From: Streptomyces olivochromogenes
GTDB lineage: Bacteria > Actinomycetota > Actinomycetes > Streptomycetales > Streptomycetaceae
Direction: 5' to 3'
DNA length: 64,000 nucleotides
NCBI RefSeq assembly: GCF_001514115.1
Contig: NZ_KQ948453.1
Location: 168,659-232,658, forward strand
The position numbers and the translations under genes were made by a program. The notes beneath the pieces were generated by a model. It worked only from the letters and a program-made list of their open reading frames with translations, made no database searches and had not been told where the DNA came from. Of this stretch, positions 54,964 through 64,000 are shown piece by piece; positions within the stretch are counted from its first letter, which is position 1; the number at the start of each line of letters is the position of its first letter.

Positions 54964-54998
54964 CGGCTGCGGGTGCCCTCCACGGGTACCCGCAGCCG
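54964..54998 (+). terminator. Terminator after arc
   Basis: cggctgcgggt (54964-54974) pairs with acccgcagccg (54988-54998), with a ccc/ggg inner extension. Confidence 0.8.
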
Positions 54999-55188
54999 AC
55001 TGCTTTCCGGGGCACGGCTGGAGCAGAGCAATGACGCAAATGATCTCCCCACCAGCGCAGAGGCGTTCTAGGCTCTTTCGTACCGCCGAGTCGCGCGTTG
55101 CGGGGACGGGCACCGCACACGCACCGGAGCACCAGCGGTACTTGAGCAGCGCCCCCGACCGAGGGCGCTGCCGGGCAAGGAGGGCCGC

Positions 55189-56700
55189 ATGACCGTACGG
55201 CGAGTAATGGGCATCGAGACGGAGTACGGGATCTCCGTCCCCGGCCACCCCAACGCCAATGCCATGCTCACCTCGTCCCAGATCGTCAACGCGTACGCGG
55301 CGGCGATGCACCGGGCGCGCCGCGCCCGCTGGGATTTCGAGGAGGAGAACCCGCTGCGGGACGCGCGAGGCTTCGACCTCGCCCGCGAGGCCGCCGACTC
55401 CAGCCAGCTCACCGACGAGGACATCGGCCTGGCCAATGTCATCCTCACCAATGGCGCACGGCTGTACGTGGACCACGCGCACCCGGAGTACAGCGCTCCC
55501 GAGGTCACCAACCCGTGGGACGCCGTCCTGTGGGACAAGGCCGGCGAGCGCATCATGGCGGAGGCCGCGGAGCGCGCGGCCCAGCTCCCCGGCGCCCAGC
55601 CGATCCACCTCTACAAGAACAACACCGACAACAAGGGCGCCTCGTACGGCACGCACGAGAACTACCTGATGAAGCGGGAGACCCCCTTCTCGGACATCGT
55701 GCGCCACCTCACGCCGTTCTTCGTCTCACGCCAGGTCGTCACCGGAGCGGGCCGCGTCGGTATCGGCCAGGACGGGCACGAGCACGGCTTCCAGCTCAGT
55801 CAGCGCGCGGACTACTTCGAGGTCGAGGTGGGCCTCGAGACCACGCTCAAGCGCCCCATCATCAACACCCGCGACGAGCCGCACGCGGACGCCGAGAAGT
55901 ACCGCAGGCTGCACGTGATCATCGGTGACGCCAACCTGTCGGAGATCTCGACCTATCTCAAGCTGGGCACGACCGCCCTGGTCCTGTCCATGATCGAGGA
56001 CGGCTTCATCGCCGTCGACCTGGCCGTCGACCAGCCCGTGCGCACGCTGCACCAGGTCTCGCACGACCCCACTCTGAAGCGGCTCGTCACGCTGCGCAGC
56101 GGACGCACGCTGACCGCGGTGCAGCTCCAGATGGAGTACTTCGAGCTGTCGCGCAAATACGTGGAGGAACGCTTCGGGGCGGACGCCGACGACCAGACCA
56201 AGGACGTCCTGGCCCGCTGGGAGGACACTCTCAATCGCCTGGAGAACGACCCGATGAGCCTCTCGGGGGAGCTCGACTGGGTCGCCAAGCGGGAGCTCAT
56301 GGAGGGCTACCGGCGCCGTGACGGCCTCGACTGGGACGCGGCACGGCTGCACCTGGTCGACCTCCAGTACGCCGACGTACGGGCCGAGAAGGGCCTGTAC
56401 AACCGTCTGGCGGCGCGCGGCAAGATGAAGCGGCTCCTGGACGAGCAGGACGTCGAGCGGGCCCGCACGAAGCCGCCCGAGGACACCCGTGCGTACTTCC
56501 GCGGGCGCTGTCTGGAGCAGTACGCGGACGATGTGGCGGCGGCCTCCTGGGACTCGGTGATCTTCGATCTGCCGGGCCGGGACTCGCTCCAGCGCGTCCC
56601 AACCCTGGAGCCGCTTCGCGGAACGCGTAATCACGTCAAGGAGCTCCTCGACCGCTGCCGCACGGCGGAAGACCTGGTCAGGGTCCTGTCAGGCGGCTGA
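55189..56700 (+). CDS. dop: Depupylase / Pup deamidase
   Basis: A 503-residue enzyme of the carboxylate-amine ligase (glutamine-synthetase-like) fold. It converts the C-terminal Gln of Pup to Glu and removes Pup from substrates. Characteristic segments are [20 protein letters not shown] (catalytic Glu region), the Dop-loop stretch after [41 protein letters not shown], and [20 protein letters not shown]. It is a paralogue of PafA, with the extra loop that distinguishes Dop. The ATG has a caaggagg ribosome-binding site. Confidence 0.97.
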   Translation: MTVRRVMGIETEYGISVPGHPNANAMLTSSQIVNAYAAAMHRARRARWDFEEENPLRDARGFDLAREAADSSQLTDEDIGLANVILTNGARLYVDHAHPEYSAPEVTNPWDAVLWDKAGERIMAEAAERAAQLPGAQPIHLYKNNTDNKGASYGTHENYLMKRETPFSDIVRHLTPFFVSRQVVTGAGRVGIGQDGHEHGFQLSQRADYFEVEVGLETTLKRPIINTRDEPHADAEKYRRLHVIIGDANLSEISTYLKLGTTALVLSMIEDGFIAVDLAVDQPVRTLHQVSHDPTLKRLVTLRSGRTLTAVQLQMEYFELSRKYVEERFGADADDQTKDVLARWEDTLNRLENDPMSLSGELDWVAKRELMEGYRRRDGLDWDAARLHLVDLQYADVRAEKGLYNRLAARGKMKRLLDEQDVERARTKPPEDTRAYFRGRCLEQYADDVAAASWDSVIFDLPGRDSLQRVPTLEPLRGTRNHVKELLDRCRTAEDLVRVLSGG

Positions 56701-56756
56701 CCGGGCCGCCAGGGGCGTAGGAGCCCGGGCGGCACAACGGGGTGGAAAGACGCGAC

Positions 56757-56786
56757 GTCCGGGAATCATCGAGGTGGCTCCCGGAC
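56757..56786 (+). terminator. Hairpin between dop and pup
   Basis: gtccggga (56757-56764) pairs with tcccggac (56779-56786). A TAGGGT at 56825-56830 beyond it may be the -10 of a pup promoter, so pup may be transcribed both with dop and alone. Confidence 0.5.
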
Positions 56787-56866
56787 GTTGTAGCAACTGC
56801 GGGGCCGATGTCGGACCCTGCTTGTAGGGTCTGATCAAGAACGTCGAACCGAGCGGGGTGAGGGTT

Positions 56867-57085
56867 ATGGCGACCAAGGACACCGGCGGCGGACAGCAGA
56901 AGGCGACGCGTTCCACCGAGGAGGTCGAGGAGCAGGCGCAGGACGCGCAGGTATCGGACGACCTCAAGGAACGCCAGGAGAAGCTGAGCGACGACGTCGA
57001 CTCCGTACTGGACGAGATCGACGACGTACTCGAGGAGAATGCCGAGGACTTCGTGCGCTCCTTCGTTCAGAAGGGTGGCCAGTAG
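56867..57085 (+). CDS. pup: Prokaryotic ubiquitin-like protein Pup
   Basis: A 72-residue, acidic, largely disordered modifier. The C-terminal half is the helical ARC-binding region (DDLKERQEKLSDDVDSVLDE), and the protein ends in FVQKGGQ. The terminal Gln means that Dop must deamidate it before PafA can ligate it. The ATG at 56867 gives the usual family length; a GTG three codons upstream is not needed. Confidence 0.97.
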   Translation: MATKDTGGGQQKATRSTEEVEEQAQDAQVSDDLKERQEKLSDDVDSVLDEIDDVLEENAEDFVRSFVQKGGQ

Positions 57086-57148
57086 GCCGCTTTTCCCTTC
57101 GATTCGAAAGCCTTACTCGAGGGCGACTGAACGCCGGATGGGCTGGGC

Positions 57149-57532
57149 GTGAAGTGCTGCTCGCGGTGACGGGAGACCGGGCCGCGGGCAGTCTTCTTCG
57201 GCCGTGCCCGGCGGCGCTCGAAGGGGTGTCGCCTCTTCCGTGGGGCTGCGCGTGATCAAAGGGCTCTGTGAGTTCAAAGGGCCCCGTGAGATCAAGGCGG
57301 CTCCGCGTCGTCAACGGGGCTCTGCGGGATCGGTCTGAAAGGTCCCGCAGTTCATGTGGATCACCGCCACGAGACGGGTAGGGTCCGTGGCGTACCGTGC
57401 TTCAACTGCAATTCGGCCATCGGCAAGTTGGGAGATGATCCCGACGCTGTTCGTCGGGCTGCCGCCTACTTGGAAGGATCCCCGTGGAAGCCAACACTCG
57501 TAGCACCGGGCGTCTACCGGCTGCCTTCCTGA
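57149..57532 (+). pseudogene. Decayed endonuclease VII-domain gene
   Basis: One continuous reading frame of 127 codons is interrupted by three in-frame TGA codons (57167, 57269, 57287) without frameshift. The C-terminal half is an unmistakable recombination-endonuclease VII domain: HVDHRHETGRVRGVPCFNCN followed by [20 protein letters not shown]. The N-terminal half is decayed: CSR-stop-RET where a CSRCGET-type zinc knuckle is expected, and RGAARDQ in place of a Cys-x-x-Cys. The second CxxC reads CGIG. The two later stops lie in a local tandem duplication (gtgatcaaaggg / gtgagttcaaaggg / gtgagatcaagg). The 3' end overlaps prcB by 49 bases, which may protect that part from loss. I recall a gene at this place in S. 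coelicolor (SCO1645). Confidence 0.75.
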
Positions 57533-58329
57533 CGCCCGGGTCGTCGTCCTTCATGGACTTCCTGTCCCAGCACCAGCCGGAGATGCTGCCGGGCAAGCGG
57601 CAGCTGCCGCCCGTCCAGGGCGTGATCGAGGCCCCGCACGGCACGACCATCGTCGCCGTCACGTTCCCCGGCGGAGTGGTTCTCGCCGGCGACCGCCGGG
57701 CCACCATGGGCAACATGATCGCTCAGCGCGACATCGAGAAGGTCTTCCCGGCCGACGAGTACTCGGCGGTGGGCATCGCCGGTACGGCCGGTCTGGCCGT
57801 CGAGATGGTCAAGCTGTTCCAGCTGGAGCTGGAGCACTTCGAGAAGGTGGAGGGCACCACGCTCTCCCTGGAGGGCAAGGCGAACCGGCTCTCCACCATG
57901 ATCCGTTCCAACCTCGCCATGGCCATGCAGGGCCTGGCCGTGGTCCCTCTCTTCGCGGGTTTCGACGTGGACCGCGACAAGGGCCGCATCTTCTCCTACG
58001 ACGTCACCGGCGGCCGCTCCGAGGAGCACGGCTACGCCTCCACCGGCTCCGGCTCGATCTTCGCGCGCGGTGCCATGAAGAAGCTCTACCGCGACGACCT
58101 GACCGAAGAGCAGGCCACGACCCTCGTCATCCAGGCGCTGTACGACGCGGCCGACGACGACTCGGCGACCGGTGGTCCCGACGTCGCCCGCCGGATCTAC
58201 CCGATCGTCACCGTGATCACCGAGGACGGCTTCCGCAGGCTCACCGACGACGAGTCCTCCGACATCGCCCGCGCGATTCTGGAGCGGCGTCTGGAGCAGC
58301 CGGACGGTCCGCGGGCCGCGCTGCTCTGA
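57484..58329 (+). CDS. prcB: 20S proteasome subunit beta
   Basis: A 281-residue proteolytic subunit. A 53-residue propeptide ends at Gly53, and autolysis exposes the catalytic Thr54 (IEAPHG then TTIVAVTF). The conserved lysine environment ([18 protein letters not shown]) and the [14 protein letters not shown] and [15 protein letters not shown] segments are typical. The GTG start lies inside the 3' end of the endonuclease VII relic, with a ggaagga upstream. Confidence 0.97.
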   Translation: MEANTRSTGRLPAAFLTPGSSSFMDFLSQHQPEMLPGKRQLPPVQGVIEAPHGTTIVAVTFPGGVVLAGDRRATMGNMIAQRDIEKVFPADEYSAVGIAGTAGLAVEMVKLFQLELEHFEKVEGTTLSLEGKANRLSTMIRSNLAMAMQGLAVVPLFAGFDVDRDKGRIFSYDVTGGRSEEHGYASTGSGSIFARGAMKKLYRDDLTEEQATTLVIQALYDAADDDSATGGPDVARRIYPIVTVITEDGFRRLTDDESSDIARAILERRLEQPDGPRAALL

Positions 58330-58387
58330 GCTCGGCTCCTTTTGCCAAGGTGACCCAGTGACTTCGACAGAAAGGGACGGATAACCG

Positions 58388-59134
58388 GTGTCGACGCCGT
58401 TCTATGTCTCACCCCAGCAGGCCATGGCCGACCGGGCGGAATACGCCCGTAAGGGCATCGCCCGCGGTCGCAGCCTCGTTGTGCTGCAGTACGCCGACGG
58501 CATTGTGTTCGTCGGCGAGAACCCGTCCCGCGCGCTGCACAAGTTCAGCGAGATCTACGACCGGATCGGCTTCGCGGCCGCCGGTAAGTACAACGAATAC
58601 GAGAATCTGCGGATCGGCGGCGTGCGCTATGCCGATCTGCGGGGTTACACCTATGACCGTGATGATGTGACCGCCCGGGGTCTGGCGAATGTGTACGCAC
58701 AGACGCTGGGCACGATCTTCTCCTCGGCCGCCGAGAAGCCGTACGAGGTGGAGCTCGTTGTCGCCGAGGTGGGGGAGACCCCCGAAGGCGACCAGATCTA
58801 TCGGCTGCCGCACGACGGGTCCATCGTGGACGAGCACGGGTCGGTCGCGGTGGGTGGCAATGCCGAGCAGATCAGCAGTTATCTGGACCAGCGCCACCAG
58901 GACGGGATGTCGCTGGCGGAGGCGCTGAAGCTGGCCGTGCAGTCGCTGTCGCGGGAGCCGAACGGGGGCGAGCGGGAGATCCCCGCGGAGCGCCTGGAGG
59001 TCGCGGTCCTGGACCGTACGCGTCCGCAGCAGCGCAAGTTCAGGCGGATCGTCGGGCGTCAGCTGGACCGGCTGCTGGAGGAGGGCGGCGCGGAGACCGC
59101 CACGGAGGCCGAGGACGCCGAAGACGAGGAGTGA
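58388..59134 (+). CDS. prcA: 20S proteasome subunit alpha
   Basis: A 248-residue structural subunit forming the outer rings and gate of the core. The N-terminal gate segment [20 protein letters not shown] and the [20 protein letters not shown] and [20 protein letters not shown] segments are typical. The C-terminus is acidic ([11 protein letters not shown]). The GTG start is 58 bases after prcB, which fits co-transcription and equal dosage. Confidence 0.96.
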   Translation: MSTPFYVSPQQAMADRAEYARKGIARGRSLVVLQYADGIVFVGENPSRALHKFSEIYDRIGFAAAGKYNEYENLRIGGVRYADLRGYTYDRDDVTARGLANVYAQTLGTIFSSAAEKPYEVELVVAEVGETPEGDQIYRLPHDGSIVDEHGSVAVGGNAEQISSYLDQRHQDGMSLAEALKLAVQSLSREPNGGEREIPAERLEVAVLDRTRPQQRKFRRIVGRQLDRLLEEGGAETATEAEDAEDEE

Positions 59135-59177
59135 CCGTTGGTCTTCGCCCTGCCCGCCGGGTGCCGGTGGGTGGGGC

Positions 59178-59287
59178 GGGGCCGTGCCGGTACATCAGCC
59201 CGTCGCCGCCGGATCGGACGTTGCCCTACGGGGAGCCGTTCCAGATCCGGACGTGAGCGACGGGCTTTGATGTACCGGCACGGCCCC
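59178..59287. terminator. Large composite stem-loop between prcA and the lacI-type gene
   Basis: A perfect 20-base-pair outer stem (59178-59197 with 59268-59287) is followed by ttt. Inside it gcccgtcg pairs with cgacgggc (two-base bulge), and further in ccggatc pairs with gatccgg. It ends both convergent transcripts and is much larger than a usual terminator. Confidence 0.8.
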
Positions 59288-59327
59288 TTTCGCGCGTCGG
59301 CGACCGCGGGTGAGTGGGGCGAGTGGT

Positions 59328-60344
59328 CTATGGGGCGCCCGGTGGGGCCGTGGAGCCTCGTACGACCAGGTGCACCGGGATGTCCCCCGCCGGAGGTGTG
59401 CGGCCGTCCAGGACGGCCAGGAGGGCTTCCATGCCCCGTTCGCCGAAGCGTTCCGCGTCCAGGCGGACGGTGGTGAGCTCCGGGTCGATGGCCTGGGCCA
59501 GGGCCAGGTCGTCTAGCCCTGTGATGGAGAGGTCCTCGGGGATGCGCAGGCCCAGGCGGCGGGCGGCCTTGTAGGCGCCGGCCGCCAGTTTGTCGTCGTC
59601 GCAGACCAGGGCGGTGGGGCGGGGGCCGGGGGCGGCGAGTGCCGTCTCCGCGACGGACAGGGCGTCCTCGAAGGAGATCGGGGCTCGGGCGGTGTCCAGG
59701 TGTGTGCCGGGGACCTTGTCCAGTTGTGCGCTGAGTTCCCGGGCGCGTACCACGAAGGTCCAGGACGGGATGTCCGCCGCCAGATGGAGGAAACGGCGGT
59801 GGCCCAGGGACAGGAGGTGCTCGGCCACCTGCCGTACGCCGTCCTTGATGTCGAGGTTGACGGTCGCCGCGCCCAGGCTGCCCTCGGGGTCGCTGTCGAG
59901 CATCACCAGGGGGAGCTGGTCGCCCCGGATGGCGGTCAGGGCGTCCGCGGCCATGGAGGAGGCGATGACGCCGTCCAGGGCGGCCGCCGCGGAGCCGAAC
60001 GGGTCACGGGCGGGGCCGATGCCCTCGGGGGAGGGGTACAGGACCACGCCGAAGCCGTGTGCCGCCGCGACGCGGGCCGCGCCGGTGTAGACCCCGGCGA
60101 AGAACTCGGTGGTCAGCGCGGGGACCACCAGGAGGACCGTACGGGTGCGGCCCAGGCGGAGGTTGCGGGCGGCCAGGTTCGGGCGGTAGCCGAGCTCCTG
60201 GGCGGCCTCGCGGACGCGTTCCGCGGTCGTCTCGGAGACCCGGCCGCGCCACTTGTCGCCCAGCACGAGGGAGACCGCGGCCTGGGACACCCCGGCGGCC
60301 TGGGCGACGTCACGGCTCGTCGGGCGGGTGCTACCTCGTGCCAC
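59328..60344 (-). CDS. LacI-family transcriptional regulator
   Basis: A 338-residue regulator. The N-terminal helix-turn-helix and hinge are typical (TSRDVAQAAGVSQAAVSLVL, RVREAAQELGYRPNLAARNL), followed by a periplasmic-binding-like sensor domain (GRTRTVLLVVPALTTEFFAG, LSITGLDDLALAQAIDPELT). The start was set at the GTG preceded by aaggag. It is divergent from the MFS gene, which it most likely controls through the operator between them. Confidence 0.9.
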   Translation of the reverse strand: MARGSTRPTSRDVAQAAGVSQAAVSLVLGDKWRGRVSETTAERVREAAQELGYRPNLAARNLRLGRTRTVLLVVPALTTEFFAGVYTGAARVAAAHGFGVVLYPSPEGIGPARDPFGSAAAALDGVIASSMAADALTAIRGDQLPLVMLDSDPEGSLGAATVNLDIKDGVRQVAEHLLSLGHRRFLHLAADIPSWTFVVRARELSAQLDKVPGTHLDTARAPISFEDALSVAETALAAPGPRPTALVCDDDKLAAGAYKAARRLGLRIPEDLSITGLDDLALAQAIDPELTTVRLDAERFGERGMEALLAVLDGRTPPAGDIPVHLVVRGSTAPPGAP

Positions 60345-60386
60345 CGGCGACCTGCTCCTTCGTCTGGACTCGCGGACTGGGCACAT

Positions 60387-60419
60387 GGTACGTATGACAC
60401 AGGACGTTATACGTAAAAC
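60387..60419. promoter_or_regulatory. Candidate operator between the lacI-type and MFS genes
   Basis: GGTACGTATGAC (60387-60398) and GTTATACGTAAAAC (60406-60419) are inverted versions of one motif sharing a TACGTAT core. They lie in the divergent promoter region, where a LacI-family dimer would bind. Confidence 0.5.
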
Positions 60420-60467
60420 CTCGTGTGCATGACCATCGGGCGTCACGGGTTACCGGAAGGGCATGAC

Positions 60468-61727
60468 ATGGCCGCGGGATACCTGGAGATCCTCAGGGCG
60501 AGGCACGCCGCACGGCTGCTCGCCGGCACGCTCACCGGGCGGCTGCCCAACGCCATCGCCGCCATCGCCGTCGTCCTCTTCGTCCGGGCGGAGGGCGGGA
60601 CGTACAGCCTGGCCGGTGCGCTCGCGGCCGTGTACGGGGTGGGCAATGCCGTGGGGCAGCCGCTGCTCGGGCGGCTCGTGGATCTGTACGGGCAGCCGCG
60701 TGTCCAGTTGCCGGCCGCGCTCGTCTCGGCCCTCGGGATGGGCGTCTTCGCCTTCTCGGGCACCGACCCGCTGCCGGTGGCGTATCTCTCGATGGTCGTC
60801 GCCGGGCTCTTCACGCCGCCCCTGGAGGGCGGGCTGCGGGCGTTGTGGCCGTCCGTGCTGCGCCGGGAGGAGCAGGTGCACACCGCGTACGCGATGGACG
60901 CCGTGGCGCAGGAAGTCATGTTCACCGTCGGACCGTTGCTGCTGACCCTGTGTGCCTCGCTCTGGTCCGCCCGGGCGGCGCTGCTGATCCTGAATGTCGT
61001 CGGGGTGCTGGGCGCCCTCTCCGTGGTCCTCTCGCCACCCTCGCGCGCGTGGCGTTCGGCACCGCGCGAGGCGCACTGGCTGGGCGCGTTGCGCTCCCCC
61101 GGGCTGCTGGCGCTGCTCGGCGCGTTCCTGTTCGTGGGGATCGCGCTCGGCTCGATCACGGTCGCCGCGGTGTCGTACGCCGACGACCACGGCGGTGACG
61201 CGGTGTACGGCTGGCTGATGGCGGCCGTGGGGCTCGGGGCCCTCGTCGGTGGGACGGCGTACGGGGCGCGGCGGTGGAGCGGCGCGCCCGAGCGGCGACT
61301 GCGGGTGCTGGTCGCCCTTCTGGCGGTGTGTTATCTGCCGCTCGTGCTGATGCCGGGCGCGGTCGCCATGACGGCCCTCGCGGCGCTCGCCGGGGTCTTC
61401 CTGGCGCCCTGCATCGCCTGCGCCTTCATCATCGTCGACCGGCACGCGCCCAGGGGCACCGTCACCGAGGCGTTCTCCTGGCTTGTGACGACGTTCACCG
61501 TGGGCGCTTCGGTCGGAACGGGCCTCGCGGGCCCGGTCGTCGAGCGGGGCGGGGCGGTGTGGGGCTTCGCCCTGCCGGGTGCCGCGGGTGCCGCCGCGCT
61601 GGTGGTTCTGCTGGCCACGGGGCGGGTCCTCGCAGCTACCGGGGATGGTCCGGTCGTTGCGGTCTCATCGGAAAATGATCCAAACCGTGCCGTCGAACCC
61701 CGTTTCAGCTCGGGGGATCGGGCGTAA
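60468..61727 (+). CDS. MFS transporter
   Basis: A 419-residue transporter of the major facilitator superfamily with about 12 hydrophobic segments. The RHAARLLAGTLTGRLPNAIA start and the GQPLLGRLVDLYGQPRV loop (motif-A-like) are visible. The C-terminal tail is hydrophilic. The ATG at 60468 has a ggaaggg six bases upstream. It ends nine bases before pafA. The substrate is unknown; a sugar or drug is possible given the LacI neighbour. Confidence 0.88.
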   Translation: MAAGYLEILRARHAARLLAGTLTGRLPNAIAAIAVVLFVRAEGGTYSLAGALAAVYGVGNAVGQPLLGRLVDLYGQPRVQLPAALVSALGMGVFAFSGTDPLPVAYLSMVVAGLFTPPLEGGLRALWPSVLRREEQVHTAYAMDAVAQEVMFTVGPLLLTLCASLWSARAALLILNVVGVLGALSVVLSPPSRAWRSAPREAHWLGALRSPGLLALLGAFLFVGIALGSITVAAVSYADDHGGDAVYGWLMAAVGLGALVGGTAYGARRWSGAPERRLRVLVALLAVCYLPLVLMPGAVAMTALAALAGVFLAPCIACAFIIVDRHAPRGTVTEAFSWLVTTFTVGASVGTGLAGPVVERGGAVWGFALPGAAGAAALVVLLATGRVLAATGDGPVVAVSSENDPNRAVEPRFSSGDRA

Positions 61728-61739
61728 TGTTCAGTCATG
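61725..61739 (+). promoter_or_regulatory. -10 element of a probable leaderless pafA promoter
   Basis: TAATGT at 61725-61730 overlaps the MFS stop codon region and lies six bases before the pafA ATG at 61737. No ribosome-binding site lies between, so pafA may be made from its own leaderless mRNA. Confidence 0.5.
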
Positions 61740-63098
61740 GACCGCCGCATTTTCGGGCTGGAGAACGAGTACGGCGTCACGTGTACGTTCAGGGGACAGC
61801 GCCGCCTGTCTCCCGACGAGGTGGCGCGGTACCTCTTCCGCCGTGTCGTGTCATGGGGCCGCAGCAGCAATGTCTTTCTGCGGAACGGTGCCCGCCTCTA
61901 TCTCGACGTGGGATCACATCCGGAATACGCGACACCCGAATGTGACAACGTGACGGAACTCGTCACCCACGACAAGGCCGGCGAGCGCATTCTCGAAGGA
62001 CTCCTGGTCGACGCCGAACGACGCCTGCACGAGGAAGGAATCGCGGGCGACGTCTATCTGTTCAAGAACAACACCGACTCGGCGGGCAACTCCTACGGGT
62101 GCCACGAGAACTATCTGGTGGCCCGGCACGGGGAGTTCTCCCGGCTCGCGGACATTCTCATTCCCTTCCTGGTCACCCGGCAGCTGCTGTGCGGTGCCGG
62201 CAAGGTGCTGCAGACTCCGCGCGGCGCCGTGTACTGCGTGAGCCAGCGCGCCGAGCACATCTGGGAGGGCGTCAGCTCGGCGACGACCCGCTCCCGGCCG
62301 ATCATCAACACCCGCGACGAACCGCACGCCGACGCCGAGCGCTACCGGCGGCTGCACGTCATCGTCGGTGACTCGAACATGTCCGAGACGACGATGCTCC
62401 TCAAGGTCGGCGCCACCGACCTGGTGCTGCGCATGATCGAGGCCGGTACGGTCATGCGCGACCTCACCCTGGAGAACCCCATTCGGGCGATCCGCGAGGT
62501 CAGCCACGACATCACGGGCCGACGCAAGGTGCGTCTGGCCAGCGGCCGGGAGGCCTCCGCGCTGGAAGTGCAGCGGGAGTACTTCGAGAAGGCCGTGGAC
62601 TTCTGCGAGCGCCGCGGCATCCGCACCGGCACGGTCGAGCAGGTGCTCGAACTGTGGGGCCGCACGCTCGACGCGATCGAGGCCGAGGACCTCGACCGGA
62701 TCGGTACCGAAATCGACTGGGTGATGAAGTACCAGCTCATCGAGCGGTACCGGGCCAAGCACAACATGACGATGTCGAATCCCCGGGTCGCGCAGATAGA
62801 CCTCGCATATCACGACATCCACCGGCGTCGTGGTCTGTACTACCTGCTGGAGAGGAAGGGACAAGCCACCCGGATCTGCAACGATTTGAAGATCTTCGAA
62901 GGCAAGTCCGTGCCGCCGCAGACCACTCGGGCCCGGCTGCGCGGCGACTTCATCCGGCGCGCTCAGGAGCAGCGCCGCGATTTCACCGTCGACTGGGTCC
63001 ACCTCAAGCTCAACGACCAGGCACAACGCACGGTGTTGTGCAAGGACCCGTTCCGTTCGGTCGACGACCGGGTGGAGAAGCTGATCGCGGGAATGTGA
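61737..63098 (+). CDS. pafA: Pup-protein ligase
   Basis: A 453-residue ligase that joins the C-terminal Glu of Pup to substrate lysines using ATP. It is a paralogue of Dop; shared segments are [19 protein letters not shown] (catalytic Glu), [20 protein letters not shown] and [20 protein letters not shown]. It lacks the Dop-specific loop after the first strand. In this locus it is separated from prcA by a LacI/MFS pair. Confidence 0.97.
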   Translation: MDRRIFGLENEYGVTCTFRGQRRLSPDEVARYLFRRVVSWGRSSNVFLRNGARLYLDVGSHPEYATPECDNVTELVTHDKAGERILEGLLVDAERRLHEEGIAGDVYLFKNNTDSAGNSYGCHENYLVARHGEFSRLADILIPFLVTRQLLCGAGKVLQTPRGAVYCVSQRAEHIWEGVSSATTRSRPIINTRDEPHADAERYRRLHVIVGDSNMSETTMLLKVGATDLVLRMIEAGTVMRDLTLENPIRAIREVSHDITGRRKVRLASGREASALEVQREYFEKAVDFCERRGIRTGTVEQVLELWGRTLDAIEAEDLDRIGTEIDWVMKYQLIERYRAKHNMTMSNPRVAQIDLAYHDIHRRRGLYYLLERKGQATRICNDLKIFEGKSVPPQTTRARLRGDFIRRAQEQRRDFTVDWVHLKLNDQAQRTVLCKDPFRSVDDRVEKLIAGM

Positions 63099-63135
63099 GC
63101 GCTGAGTTCCGGGTGTGATGACGGAACGCAACGCG

Positions 63136-63164
63136 GGGCGCCGTACGTTTTCCGTACGGCGCCC
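63136..63164 (+). terminator. Terminator after pafA
   Basis: A perfect 12-base-pair stem, 63136-63147 with 63153-63164, and a 5-base loop, followed by ttctc. Confidence 0.88.
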
Positions 63165-63227
63165 TTCTCACGTCGTAGAGTTGCGCGCACGCCATCAACC
63201 AAGATCGATCGATACGAGGCCCTCACC

Positions 63228-64000
63228 GTGCGCCGACGCTCCCTCATGATTGCCGTACCCGCCGGACTGGTCACGCTCGCCGGATGCGGTGACGACAAGT
63301 CGGACAAGGCCAAGTCCAGCACCAGTAGCCCGTCCCCGTCGGCCGCCGCGTCCGCCTCTGCGCCGCCGCCGCCGAAGATCGTCGACGGTCCGCTGCCGGC
63401 GATCACGGCCGGGACGAAGTTCGGTGAGAAGCCGACCGTGGCCAAGGGCAGCGGCTCCCCGTCGAAGGATCTGGCGGTCAGGACGGCCATCGCGGGCGGC
63501 GGCAAGACGGTCGTGGAGAACGACTACATCCAGGCCAACTACCTCGGCCAGGTCTGGGACACCGCCAAGGTCTTCGACAACTCCTACGACCGTAAGACGC
63601 CGCTGGTCATCCAGCTCGCGCAGGGCGGCATCATCGACGGCTGGCGCTATGGCCTGGTGGGCAAGAAGGTCGGCAGCCGCGTCGAGATGTCCGTGCCGCC
63701 CACCTGGGGCTACGGCACGCAGGGCAACACGCAGGCGGGCATCAAGGGCACCGACACGCTGGTGTTCGTCGTCGACATCGAGAACACCTTCAACGCGCAG
63801 AGCTCCGCCCAGGGCAAGGAGGTCGCGCAGAGCGACGCCGCCCTCCCGAAGGTCGGCACCAACACCGACGGCAAGGCCCCCTCCATCGACGTGCCGAAGG
63901 CGACGGCCCCGACGAAGCTCGTGGCGAACTACGTCCTCGAGGGCGACGGCGACGAGGTCAAGGCGGACAGCAGTGTCCTGGTGCAGTACAAGGGCGTGCT
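63228..64000 (+). CDS. FKBP-type peptidyl-prolyl isomerase lipoprotein (3' end outside the window)
   Basis: The first 257 codons of an exported isomerase. The GTG start opens a short signal peptide with lipobox VTLAGC (Cys20), then a Ser/Pro-rich linker. A first FKBP domain follows, with YLGQVWDTAKVFDNSYDRK, IIDGWRYGLVGKKVGSRVEM and PPTWGYGTQGN. A second FKBP domain appears to begin at the edge (LVQYKGVL). From memory, a two-domain FKBP next to pafA is the usual Streptomyces arrangement. Confidence 0.88.
   Translation, partial: MRRRSLMIAVPAGLVTLAGCGDDKSDKAKSSTSSPSPSAAASASAPPPPKIVDGPLPAITAGTKFGEKPTVAKGSGSPSKDLAVRTAIAGGGKTVVENDYIQANYLGQVWDTAKVFDNSYDRKTPLVIQLAQGGIIDGWRYGLVGKKVGSRVEMSVPPTWGYGTQGNTQAGIKGTDTLVFVVDIENTFNAQSSAQGKEVAQSDAALPKVGTNTDGKAPSIDVPKATAPTKLVANYVLEGDGDEVKADSSVLVQYKGV

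Overview
The window is chromosomal DNA of a Streptomyces or very close relative. GC is very high with G/C-biased third positions, GTG starts are frequent, many starts are coupled by ATGA or GTGA overlaps, and the window carries a mycothiol ligase (mshC), a PAC2/ParJ protein, the gylR-glpF-glpK-glpD operon, and a complete Pup-proteasome locus (arc, dop, pup, prcB, prcA, pafA). From memory, the backbone order follows the S. coelicolor SCO1639-SCO1668 region read backwards. That comparison is recollection; nothing was searched.

Layout. 0-10 kb: backbone genes (DUF5703 fragment, acidic protein, a RecD2-like protein with lost ATPase motifs, aldo/keto reductase, LLM oxidoreductase, ferritin-like protein, CorA transporter, histidine phosphatase, DUF3090, and a PI3/PI4-kinase-like protein). 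9.9-10.3 kb: a very GC-rich minisatellite. 10.8-16.9 kb: mshC and parJ, separated by a cytoplasmic subtilisin-like protease, a Gln-rich protein sharing the protease's C-terminal module, and a Tat-secreted beta-propeller protein. 17.0-33.1 kb: a methylthioadenosine/methylthioribose (MTA/MTR) salvage island. It has two ABC importers, a nucleoside deaminase, a nucleoside phosphorylase, mtnA, mtnB, mtnC, mtnD, mtnK and a FadR-type regulator. Each importer operon starts with a very short ORF of the actinobacterial Cys-Arg leader-peptide type. 33.4-38.6 kb: glycerol catabolism under GylR. 38.9-43.3 kb: metH and a HAD hydrolase. 43.7-47.0 kb: two tandem orphan peptide-binding lipoproteins. 47.2-52.9 kb: NarL-type response regulator, RecB-like nuclease, site-2 protease, TrmI, a secreted protein and a ferredoxin. 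53.2-64 kb: the Pup-proteasome locus, which contains a decayed endonuclease VII gene between pup and prcB and a LacI/MFS pair between prcA and pafA, ending in a truncated FKBP lipoprotein gene.

How the genes work together. In the salvage island, imported nucleoside can be deaminated and phosphorolysed to MTR-1-phosphate, while imported methylthioribose can be phosphorylated by MtnK. Both routes feed MtnA, then MtnB, MtnC and MtnD, giving the 2-oxo acid precursor of methionine. No MtnE aminotransferase or MtnP phosphorylase is in the window. In the proteasome locus, Dop activates Pup, PafA attaches it, ARC unfolds substrates and PrcAB degrades them.

The points most worth a second look are the protease/Gln-rich pair with a shared C-terminal module, the dual-importer salvage island with its leader peptides, the endonuclease VII pseudogene, the motif-dead RecD2-like protein, and a recurring leaderless promoter geometry. 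No tRNA, rRNA, CRISPR array, insertion sequence or known riboswitch was seen.
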